A DNA stretch of 64,000 bases, taken from NCBI GenBank assembly GCA_038380795.1, contig CM076260.1:31096634-31160633 (forward strand). The letters are read 5' to 3'. The first letter of the stretch is position 1; each line of letters starts with the position of its first letter. The notes below the pieces were generated by a model. It had not been told where the DNA came from. It ran no database searches and worked only from the letters and a program-made list of their open reading frames with translations. This DNA comes from Pyrocephalus nanus. Lineage: Eukaryota; Chordata; Aves; Passeriformes; Tyrannidae. Shown in pieces: positions 48,433 through 59,419 of the stretch. Both the position numbers and the translations under genes were made by a program.

Positions 48433-49059
48433 AGTTTAGCCTTATCCATGACAGAAACTTTGCCTAAGCATCACTGACAATGCAAATCTACAAAAAACTG
48501 CTGTTACCTTGGCAGCAGTCTGTCTCCAAGCTCTGTGACTGAGGGACGTGTCATCAAATGCAAGAGCATTTCACAGAGATTAACTCATTGTATTTGGAAT
48601 AAAAAAAAATAAATCAGGTTACAAACAAAGCTGTTAGTGTACCATGTAACTGTAATCGCTGTTCTCCTTGAATGCCTTCAGAAATCAGCGTGCAATCATC
48701 ACATCAAGCTTTTTGGTCCATTCCCTCCTGTCTTGTCCTTGACAATGTAAGAATCTGGATGAACTCTAGGAAGACGTCTTAGACCTTTGTCAAATCTTTG
48801 GCCGTCTAAAGAATGCTCTTGCAGGCTTGTCTATGGTGGTCTGGGTGTATGGTACACTTATACAATCAGCTGCACAAAGCCATTTTAAATAGATAATTAA
48901 AATATATTGAGTAGTTGGAAATCAGGACAGGGAAACAAAGAAGGATGCAGTCAGGGAATGTTGAACAGCATCATACTATTTATAAATGGGGTATTATAGC
49001 CAGAATGTTTTCTGTGACAAGAAATCACAATCCACCATCCAAAAATAAATCAACCTTGT

Positions 49060-50340
49060 ACTGGAAACTACAGTTGTGTCCATGTATTGCTAAGGTGCCT
49101 GTGCCAGGTAAGATCATGGAGCAGATTCTCCTGCAAATTATGCTAAAGAACATGGAAAACAAAGAAGCGATTGGTAACAACCAACATGGATTTACTAAGA
49201 GTAAATCATGCCTGACAAATTTGGTGACCTTCTGTGATGGGGCTACAGCACTGGTGGATAGGGGCAGAGCAACTGACATAATCTACCTGGATTTATGCAA
49301 AGTGTTTGACACTGCCCATGTGACACCCTTGTCTCTAAGTTGAAGAAACATGGATTTGATGGATGAACCACTCAGTGGATAAACAACTAGCTGGCTAGAT
49401 GTGTGCAAAGAGTTATGGAAAACAACTGATTGTCCATGTGGAGACCAGTGACCAGTGATGTCCCTCATGGATCAGTAGTGGGACTAATACTGTTCACCGT
49501 CTTTGTCAGCAACATAGACAGTGGGATTGAGTGTACCCTCAGATTGTTTGCTGCTGACACCAAGCTTTGTGGTGCAGTTGACCCTCTGGAGGGCAAGGAT
49601 GCCATTCAGAGGGACCTTGACACACTTGGTGGGCTGATGCAAACCTCATGAAGTTCAAAAAACCAAAAAAGCGCCGGATTATGGCAATCCCAGGCACATC
49701 TACAGGTTGAGCAGAGAATGAATTGACAGCAGTCCTGAATAGAGGGACTAGGGGGTGATGGAAAAACTCAAAATGAGCTGGCAGTGTGAGCTTGCAGCCC
49801 AGAAAGCCAAACACACCCTTGGGTGAATCAAAAGGAGTGTGGCCTGAAGGCCAAAGGAGGTGATTCTGCTCTGCTTTTGTGAGTATGTACTCTGCATCTG
49901 GAGTACTGCATGCAGTTCTGGTGCCCCCACCATAAGGACATAGAACTGCTGGGAGCAAGTCCAGAGGAGGGCCATGAAGTTGATAAGGGGGCTGGAGCAC
50001 ATCCCCTACGAAGGTTATGTGGAGACCTGAGAGCAACCTTCCAGTATCTGAAGGAAATCTACAGGGAAGCCAAAGAGAGACTTTTCACCAGGAACTGTAG
50101 TGATAGCACAAGGTGTAGTGGGTACAAACTGAAAAAGGGAGGAAATTTAGGCTAGATATTTGAAAGCAATTATCTACTGTGAGGGAGGGTTAGATACTGG
50201 AAGAGATGGCCCAAGGAGGTTGTGGATGCCCCAACCCTGGCAGTATTCAAGGCCAGGCCTTGAGCAACTTTGTCTAGTGGGAGGTGTCCCTGCCTATGGC
50301 AGGGAGTATTAGGACTAAACTACAGATTCATTCTATGATT
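49060..50340 (+). mobile_element. CR1 LINE, 5'-truncated, 1.3 kb, with 3' tail
   Basis: Starts in the RT fingers (GGAAACTACAG near 49064) and continues through palm, thumb and C-terminal region to the CR1 3' end ATTCATTCTATGATT at 50326-50340. The last bases are the expected CR1 tail, so the 3' end is complete and the 5' end truncated. Small indels and stops interrupt the frame, and a short deletion is likely around 49640-49700. Confidence 0.93.
49090..50290 (+). pseudogene. CR1 ORF2 reverse transcriptase remnant
   Basis: On +, 49100-49320 encode [25 protein letters not shown] and [13 protein letters not shown] (first catalytic Asp region kept). 49430-49651 encode TSDVPHGSVVG and LFAADTKLCG, in which the FADD box is FAAD (49547-49558), losing the first catalytic aspartate. 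Frame-shifted C-terminal pieces follow to about 50290 (for example the LFTRNCSD segment near 50080-50105). No endonuclease domain is present. Confidence 0.88.
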
Positions 50341-53300
50341 GTGGCACTGCAGTTGTGTAATACTTAGAAAATACTTAAACATTAAAGTCTTGTTATCATT
50401 CATCCAAACCTAGGATTAGTGTGATCCAAACCAGATGAATAAGGAAAACAACTGCAGGTTCAAACAGATCAGTTGTAAATTTTTCAGGCAGAAAACAAAC
50501 TAGCTGTAAATCACAGTTGGTCAGTGTAACATTGACTTCAGGATCCCATCAGAGTAAAACCAAACTCTGGAATCATTAGAACATAATAACATTTTCCATG
50601 GGTGTGATGCTAACCCAGCAATGGGAATGGACAAGCACACACTATATATGCAGCTTTAAGTATCATTTCAGATGATTCACATGTTTATTAGAATGTAAAA
50701 TATATGATTAGTTAAAAAGGGGATGACTGCTTCATATTGAAAAGAACTTAATAAAATAGGTTACCCCCACATCATTAAACACTGTATTGTAATATGTACT
50801 GTGTGGCTGTTTTGGAAAGAAGGTGATTAATACCAGAAAATGAATTAAATTAGTTCTATTCTCAATTCTTCCAGACAAAAGCCACTTACCTTTATTTATT
50901 AATAATTCACAGTGTAGCGATTTCTTAAGCCCATACATAGTATTATCTGCTGTGTTGCAGAGGAGATCTTTCCAAAGTTCAGTTAAGCTTCAGGGATGGT
51001 AACTAGCACATTTTAACTCATCGGTCCAAACAAAGAGACACAAGAAGACACTCCCATTGCTATAATGTCTATGGCAGACTTAGGAATCCTTACTGGCAAA
51101 CATAAAGAGCTATATTTCCACACACACTGAAAACATTTTTATTTGGTAACCGATTTTCAGTGCCCATAGTATACCTTTCTTGGCCATCGAATCATCTTAC
51201 CTGAATTTCCAGGTGACAAAATATTTCATCGAATCCTATACTTTTCACTACAAAAACATTTTTATAATTTAGGTGATTTTGATTACTAATCATATGATTT
51301 CTTAACTTTTTTTTTTTTTAAGTGAAATAAACTCACTGAGCAGCTTTTCCAGAATTCAGAGATGTGTGTTTCTGAATCGTTTCCCATTCCACATGCTCAA
51401 GGACATGCTACCAAGAAAATCCCTAAACTACCACTTGCTAAAACTTTAAATCAATTTATAATAACACTTGTGTTATCCAGAACTCCAACCTTGATACTCC
51501 TAGCAAATAAGAAATATGCTTTCATCGTGACTTTAAGACTATTTTGAAAATACGGACATGGAAATTTCAACTGTAAGTATCAGGCCTTCTGCTGGAGAGC
51601 ATTAGTAGTGGATTCTGCCCAATTCCCTTTTCTGTTTCACCAGGACAGCACTGGGAGTCTCTCTGCAAGTCAGTGTACTTACTGAATTTTGGTATCCTTG
51701 AATAGGAGGTAATTTCTCTGCCACCTGTGAGGAATTAACTGCATCCTCAACATTACCAGCTGCAATGAAGTGTTTTCTCACTTCTCGAGGACTAAGTAAA
51801 CATTTTGGAGATAAGACTCTCTTAAGTGGCAAACCCAGCCTTTTTACTTGCTTCACATCAGAATTCAGTTATGCTATAAGATCTTTCAACAAATAGGATG
51901 TTGAATCTTAACTTCCCTTTGATTTGTGGTTATATTACACTGGAATATATTCAAGGTACCTACTCTGATGCAGTATTGAGAGGGGGTTCACAAACAGAAT
52001 GTTGTTTTCATGAATATTCTCTCAGGACTAACAATTTTGTCTCATTCAAGATCTTCCACTTTATTGGAAGTTAAAATTTTGATTAAAATGCTTTGTTTCA
52101 TCCTCTGGAAAAGATTAAACATTGGTATGTGTTGCCATTTTAACCCTTCTGTGACAACCCAGAGCTTCACAAGACAAAGTTCTTCCCACAGGCATTAAGA
52201 GTTTATGTGCAGCTTTTTTCCACTTTCCAGTGGCAAAACCAGGCAAAGAATCTGAGACTGTTAGTGTTTGTGAACGAATCCCCATATTCCAGCTGGAGAT
52301 GCTCTGAAGAAGTCCTTGATTAAATAAAATCCTGCTATGGCCTGAGAAGAGACATTGCTAAATATGTGTATTAAAGTGTTTTTTAGATCTCATTAAATTC
52401 TTGACTTTGAAGGTGGCTTTTGCTAAAGTCATCTTCAATGGCTAAATCAGTTATGGCTCTTCAGTTATTTATTTTAATGATTTACAAATGTATTTTCTTA
52501 CTTGTTTCTGAAAATTAATATTTGATTTTATTATTCTATCCCCTAATATTTTCCTCAAGACTAAAAGGAATAATTTATTCATAGATTAATGGATTATCTT
52601 TAATACCCATCAGTGAAATTCTCCTAATTTTTTTACATCTTTCTGAGATTAGGAATTAAAACTAATTCAGAATGCTGCTAATATCAATTTATATAAAAAC
52701 ATTGTATTTTCAGCATTATCCTCCACCTCATCCTTAATGCATACTGATATTTTAATTGAAATTGGAGAGGTTTAGACCAGGTCTCCAATGATTTTCTAGG
52801 AGTATCAAAATTGTGTTTTCTGTAATTGTTTCACTTTTTTTTTTTTTTTTATTCTATAAAGTGTACTGATCTATTCATAGGAAATAGCACATAAATCCCC
52901 ATACTGCTGGGAAAAACATAATGGAAGAGCTGTTTGTTTTAGCCATTAATTCATTTTGTACTTCAGCTTTTTTTTTTTTTTTAAGTAGAGTAAAAATTGT
53001 GCAAATTAATTTACAAGAAGATGCACTTTCCATTGTAAATGCCCTTGAAGCTGTTTTTTCTGCATCTGCTTTTTCCCAAGATAAGTTTATGACCTGAATC
53101 CATGTTACATGACCGTGTCACATTGCAAAAGTTTCTTTAATTTTTTTTTTTTTTTGCCTTTGCTCAGCTGTGCTGTCCATTTCCTTCAAAACTTTCTCTC
53201 CAGAAAGAGCTTAGCCATTTTCATCAATATGAGCCAAGGAAAAGCCAAAAATGAGAAAAAAATAATTTCTTGGTCTCAATTGTGTTGTAGTAACTCTCAT

Positions 53301-55702
53301 AATTTTTCTAAGATGTGGTTTTTCCTCATAAACCTGCAGATCATAAAGAAAGCTGGGATATCACAGAGCCAAAAAAATAATCCAATGTAAATACATGTAC
53401 TGTATCAACTAAATTTACTTTTACGTTCACACTAGGAACAGTAATGTAAAAAACATTGCTGGAAAGCACAGTTCTCTTGGAGGTTCCCTGTTAAATCCTA
53501 TGGCTACCACTGAAGGCTTTGTGTCAGGATGCATTTGTGTCAGGAAATGGACATCAGCAGCAGATTTTTCCAGAGTTTCTAAGAGATAATATTCTTGGCT
53601 TTGCTGCACAGCTAACCAGAAAGAGGTGTCTAACTGCACTGTCATCGTTCATAAATTACATTTAGGAACATATCTTCTGTTCATAGAGTCTTGTTTTATT
53701 ACTCTGGAGAAAACTGTAGGTGCAGTAAACTCAGTGGGAGTTTGGCACTGACTTTTATGGAGCCAAGATTCCACCCCCTGTGTCAGACTTTTACCTGTCA
53801 GGAGGGTCCTTGCAAATTTTATCTGGTATTGTAAATGAGCTAAAAGGTGAAGACTGAGGTGTTTGCACGTGGTCAGAGTGCTGTCAAGGGGTTCTAACTT
53901 ATACGATGATTAGACCCTTAATTAACAGTGGAAAAGTTGATAAAAATGCAGCTCTGGATCCTCAGCTGTAATAATTCCTTGCAGGTGTGTGTATTTAACT
54001 TAGTGAAGACCAATCACACCAGCTAAGGATCCAGACAACATATATTTTGGTAGTATTATTTTCTTAAGTTGTAATTATTTTTTAAAACAGATGACTGAGA
54101 AGGTATAAGTCTTATGATTTATTTTAATTCTGAGAAATTAAACCCAAAATCCTTTAAATATACTAGTATATGTCAAGGAGTAGATTCACAGGTAAAACTG
54201 GCTTTGTTGGCTTTGTAAAACCTATATTAAAATAAAAATGAGGGTTTTTTGGGGTAAAAAAAGTTTTCTTAACAAAATATGAATATGTGCTTCAAAATAA
54301 TTTATTTAAATGCATAGTTTTATTTAGTTGGTTTTTTTCATTCTTAGCAGTAGAACAGCATAGTAACGCACTGAATTCTCTGTGGTATGGGTAAATTCCA
54401 CTCCCTTCTCACACAAAAAAAATCATATTTATTCATCAAGTGAATCAAGAAGTCTTCTACTTCCTTTTGGTAAGCATACTAAAGAAGTTAAACAAATGAG
54501 TCATATGTATAGAAGAATAAACTTGTGTAATTTGCATAATCTAAATAATTAGTAAGTACAGCATAAAAGGTATCAGTTATTACTTTATATATAATATTTA
54601 AACAAAGCTTTCATGAGCTTTGGGCTCATATACTTGGGCAAGTATATATTTTGATTTGTTATTTTAGAAAAAGGTTGATTTTATAAAGAGGAGATAGAAT
54701 ATGTTGTATACCTGCAAGGTAACGAGAACTTTTTGTAGAATACGAAGTCTAACACTTAGAGGGCAAAACTGAACTATAAAGAATATACTGTATTAAGCTG
54801 GGGTTTTTTAATAATTTTTAACTAATTTTTTTAAATGACACAGTTTTATCATTACATTTACATACAAAAATTAATGACATTTTTGCCCAGAAGAAAGTTA
54901 GTTTCAGTATTACATGGAAAGAGAATAATCTATGATATTCCACATTTATAAAAAAGTTAAAACAACAACTTAAAAATCTAAGCATTGAAAACAGCTGTTA
55001 AATTGATGTTGATAGGTACTAAAGAAAACCCAAGGCTCAATCAGTTCCACAGTAGTTCGTTATGCCCTCAGGAATGCAAAACACATACAAGTGCAAAAAG
55101 AAGATTAATTTGAACAAGGAGATTAATGTGAAGGAGTAGTAAACTTAAAGATAAATATTAGATACAGTTCATACTCTTGGGATAAATGATGCTCTTTGCA
55201 AGAAAAAGGAATCAGAATTATTTGCAGTCTTTAAGAATTTTATATGTAGACTTTAAGTATTCCAAAAATGAGCCACTACAAATAATCTTTTATTACGTGT
55301 CTTCTGTATTAAATTACCTTAAACTTTGACTACTATAGCTACTTTCTGTTACAGTTTGCACATGTAACATGCTGCTCTCCTTCTGGAGAGACACAACATT
55401 TACAGGTAACATTTGTATTACCTATTAGTACAGGCATTAAGTGTAGGTTTGTAGATCCGAGCTGGTGCCCAGGACCAATGTCCTCGCTGTACAGGTTTCA
55501 GGAAGCTTTACTTCAGGTTAGTTCCAGTTCAGTCTAGTGGATAATAAGCTCATCAGTGGTGGGAGCTCATTTATGCTTTCTTGGTGCATTGCTCAGCTGA
55601 GTTTCCAGAAAAAGGAATCCAGTTTGCATGTTCTGAGACCAACCAGTTCATAATGACTTAAGGGAGACTTTCTTTAGAGGTGTAGGCCTGACCATTATCC
55701 TA
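50341..55702. other. Non-coding sequence, no gene recognised
   Basis: AT-rich unique sequence with T runs (52835-52850, 52968-52982, 53139-53155). Minus-strand frames at 51602-51856 and 53427-53645 look protein-like in composition but match no family I know. The first has splice-like edges and is discussed as a finding. Confidence 0.62.
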
Positions 55703-56140
55703 CAATCATAGAATGGCATTGGTTGGAAGAGATCTTAAAGATCATTAAGTTCTAACCTGCCTGCCATGGGCAGGGATGCCACCCACTACATCAGCTTACT
55801 CAGAACCTTATTCAATCCGGAACACTTCTAGGGATGGGGCATCCACAGGTTCTCTGGGCAACCTGTCCCATTACCTCTACACCCTCATAGTAAAGAATTT
55901 CTTCCTAATGTATAAAGTAAACCTACCCTCTTTCTGTTAAAAGCTATTATCTCTTGTCTTATGACTACATAGCCTTGTAAAAAGTCTCTTCCCATCTTTC
56001 TTGCAGAGGCTCCCTTCAGGTATGGAAGGCCACAATTAGTTCACCCTGAAACCTTTTCCTTCCAGGCTGAACAATTCCAGTTCTCTCAGCCTTTCCTCAT
56101 AGGAGAGGTGCTGCATCCCTCTAATCAACTTGGTGGCCCT
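55703..56140 (-). mobile_element. CR1 LINE 3' fragment
   Basis: Starts on + with the CR1 tail CAATCATAGAATGG and GGTTGGAAGAGATCTTAAAG, then TGCCATGGGCAGGGATGCCA, the 3'UTR and ORF2 C-terminus (TAAAGAATTTCTTCCTAAT), up to AACTTGGTGGCCCT at the 5'-truncated end. It is about 440 bp and moderately diverged, with a small indel near 55960. Confidence 0.93.
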
Positions 56141-58115
56141 GTAATTAATTAATTGTGGTTTAGTTCACTGAAATGTTAATGTAGACACATCATAGTAAAC
56201 CAAATGATGAATTAACAGTGTAAACCATGAATATGCTAGAGAAACAACACAGAAAAGCTTTTACATACCAGATGTTTCCTTATGTGTTTCTGAGACGGCT
56301 GTAGATGCATTTGAGTAACTAGTGACATAGTAATCAATTTTGTCTAAAAATTCAAAGGGTATATAGAATATTTCTGCATGGTTTTTTTACAGACAATGTG
56401 AACCAGAGATTATAGCTGAATTTTTTGTCTGCAAACTGATATCATATATTTTGTCCTCTGACAGACACAAGCAAATTATCAGTTAGATGAAAGATGTATT
56501 ATGCAGGATAGGACTGTACTTACATTACATCTGTAATGCTATTAGACAATTGGCATTTCCTCCATAATATTTTACATCACTTGAGCAAATCTTGAGCTGT
56601 AAATACATTTCTAGGATAAACTGTAAAATAACTCCTTAATTTATAAACTGCATTAATTTTACTATTCGGATTATTATTTCAAAAATTCCCTGATGAATTT
56701 CTTTTTAAAAGTGAGCTACATGTCTAGTATTTGGTGGTTTAATATGTTGACACAATATACACTGTAATCCTCTGAGAGATTGAAATATATGAAGTAGAAT
56801 GCTATATACCTTTCCATAGTGTAGTTATTAAATAAATGCTCATGTGATGCGTTCCTTCTCCCATACTAATACAGGTCTAACAGTGTATGTATTTGGCTCC
56901 TAGCAGAGAACAGAAGGCATCACAACAACTTTTAGGGGTCTCAGCTCAGTATGAATCACTTGTTTGGGATTTATTTCATTGCATTCACAGATTTGTTTAA
57001 AAAGAGTAGTTTTTCCTTTCTGTTAGTCCAAAGAAGCACAGATGTCACTGAGACCATACTTAAGACATATATATTCCATGATTTTTTTCCCCCCACATAT
57101 TGCATATAGTTTTGTCTGTATGGGAGATTTTCCTTTTACCAAACTTACTTATGTGGGAAAAAAACTTGGTTTTGGAAATAGTGATTGCTGACTCCTATAA
57201 AGTTGCCTAAAGAAGAAAAGTGAATGATGAACTTTTAATGATGGTATTTTTACACAAAACCACAACTCTCTAGAAATATATGGTCCTGTGTTTTTCATCA
57301 TGCTATTTCCCATAGAGAACACCTTAATTTCCAGCCACATTCCATCAGATTTTCCCCCAAATGAACAGTTATTTCCATGGGTGAGATGTGTAATTATCCC
57401 TTTGTACCTAACTCACAAATTAATAGATAATTCTGACTATTAAGGATCTATTCAAGGGTTTAATTTGTTCTTTCTTTTAGGCCTTTTTATTAGTAATATG
57501 ACACTTCACTGATCTATTTATATAAAGGCAGGTTAGGCTAAAGACTACTACTTAAGCTTTCTCAGGAAATTGAAGATGGTTCAGAATCAGAGCTCTATAA
57601 TCACATCTACAATTGACCGTGTCTGAGTTCTGATCTGAATTCATCAGATGTGGCTCCTGACATAAGGTCTTAATTTGTCTGTGACACATATTGCATTCAC
57701 ACCATTCCACATCATTACCCTACTTTACTCATATGCACCCCATGCACCTGTGATTTTCCAGTATGTTTTCCATAAGGATACTTACCCACACCTGCCTCTC
57801 AAAGTCAATGCTGAATTTACTACAAAAACATGTTGTTGTTGGAAAAGAGAAAAAAAGCCATCACCACTAGCAGAAGTCACAGACATATTTGCAGTGTCTG
57901 TGATAGGTCCTTAATCACCAAAAACTGTCAGACTGGACAGATGTCTAACAAGTGAGAATTTTTACTCAAGGGTGGACTGCTGTTATCCTTGGCTGCGGAC
58001 ATGGATTCCTGTACCACTAATCCTTATCCTTCATGCACCTTACCGAGACTTGGCAGGAGGCTTGGCATATACTCCATATGACTGATATTGTCAGATATCT
58101 TTTTTCCAAAATCAT
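56141..58115. other. Non-coding sequence, no gene recognised
   Basis: AT-rich unique sequence; open frames are at most 79 codons and have no motif. Confidence 0.7.
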
Positions 58116-59419
58116 CCTAGTGTCGTGGTTTTATCCGGCCTCTGCCTCCCCTGGCAGTCTTTGCCCACATTCTCCACCAAAAATGTCATGGGTTTGCTCT
58201 GGGCCAATTTTCTCTCACCCCTCACACAATTACTATACCTTGAGAGAAAGTTTATGCAGACACAAGAGATCTGATTGGGGAGAATAATATTAAGATTTAT
58301 TATTAGCAAGATAAAAACTAAAGAACAATTCTAATTTGGCAAAAATGCTATGTATTTACAAAAACACCCCTCCCCCCTTGTATTAGTTCAGGAGAAGAAG
58401 CAGGTTTTTTTCCATTTCCAGAGCTAAAGGTCTTTTAAATAATTTTGCAGCACTCAAAAGTTCTTCTTCTATTATCTCTAGGATGACAACTCTGATTCGT
58501 TGCAGCTGGAACTGTTTCTCTTTCTCTCTCTTCTATGTCAGCCTCAGGGCTGGGCCTACCCCACTCCTGGGCTAAGATCAGAGCCTGGGGGCTTACCTAG
58601 GTTCTGTAGGGTCTTCTGTGGACTGCAAGGGGACATTTGTTTACCATGGATCTTCACCACAGAGTCACAGGGACTAATGGCTTTTGAGTCCACCCCTGCT
58701 TCCTGTGGGGTCCCTTCCCACAGGAGAACAGTCCTTGATAGACCCCTCCGACATGGGTCCATCCCTTGGGCAACAGGTCTTCCATTCTGTGCTGTCCCTC
58801 AGGGTCACAAATTCAGCTGCACTAGCATGAATCCCTCACTCGGATCCCACATCCTACCTGAGCCATCTCGCTCCAGTGTAGGTCTCTCTTTCCTTCATGA
58901 ACTGCAGAGAGTCTCCGCTCTTCAACAATTTTCCACAGATTGCAGGGATTTTTAGTTTTCAGTCTCTTCCCTGCTGGAGGGAGAGAGAGAATGAGAGGGG
59001 GAGAGAAGGAGTTCTCCCCCTTCACAGCTTTTTCTCTTCCGCTGCCAGCTTTGACCTTGGAGGTCCATTATCTCTGCCTAGAATTTCTTCTGCAGTATGT
59101 CTTGTCCAGGCAGTTTTTCTCTAGAGTTTTTTTTTTTTTTTTCTACTCTGTTATAGGAGAGAAGAGGGGCTTCAGTGTCACACCTGCCCCCAGCCCAGGG
59201 CCAGGGGAGGAGGGGGTCTGGGCCCACTTGGGGGCTGCCGCCTCTCCTACATAGCTACCTAATTTCATCTGCACAACCACCTTCTCTTCCGTTTTCTTAA
59301 ATATATAATTGGCAGAGGCATTACTAAAACTTTTGATTGTCTTTTTCTCTGGAAATACACCTGGACAAAAACATTTTCAGCCCCAGGGGAATGCTAGTGG
59401 GCAAACCCATGACACCTAG
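58116..59419. repeat. 5-bp target-site duplication (CCTAG) flanking the LTR
   Basis: CCTAG at 58116-58120 immediately precedes TGTCGTGG. CCTAG at 59415-59419 immediately follows CCCATGACA. The match is exact and sits directly at the TG and CA ends, as expected for integrase-mediated insertion with a 5-bp stagger. Confidence 0.8.
58121..59414. mobile_element. Solo LTR of an avian endogenous retrovirus, about 1.29 kb
   Basis: The element begins TGTCGTGGTTTTATCCGGCC and ends GCAAACCCATGACA (TG...CA), and is bounded by an exact CCTAG duplication. The TGTCRTGG start with a complementary CCATGACA end is, from memory, typical of abundant avian ERV LTRs. Inside are GC-richer segments (GGGTCCATCCC, GCTCCAGTGTAGGTC, GGTCCCTTCCCACAGG) of a kind common in bird LTRs, then a G-rich stretch at 59198-59222. 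No gag, pol or env sequence is present, so this is a solo LTR left by recombination between the two LTRs of a provirus. Orientation is unresolved: AATAAA on the minus strand at 58295-58300 favours minus, but no convincing promoter supports it. The 151-codon plus frame at 58500-58955 is not a gene. The exact family is not assigned. Confidence 0.8.

Larger units (their letters stand above)
46771..49059. other. Non-coding AT-rich sequence
   Basis: Very AT-rich, with an ATAC/ATAT simple repeat at about 47019-47058 and an A/C-only block at 48291-48432. No gene is recognised. Confidence 0.7.

Noticed and set aside
48204..48477. Opposed Lys/Thr/Pro-rich and Val/Phe/Gly-rich frames
   Set aside because: Both come from the A/C-only low-complexity tract.
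49539..50036. 165-codon minus-strand open frame, the longest in the window
   Set aside because: It is antisense to the CR1 ORF2 remnant on +, which explains the sequence fully.
58500..58955. 151-codon plus-strand open frame
   Set aside because: It lies wholly inside the solo LTR (58121-59414), and its product has no domain and low-complexity start and end; it is a chance frame in GC-richer LTR sequence.
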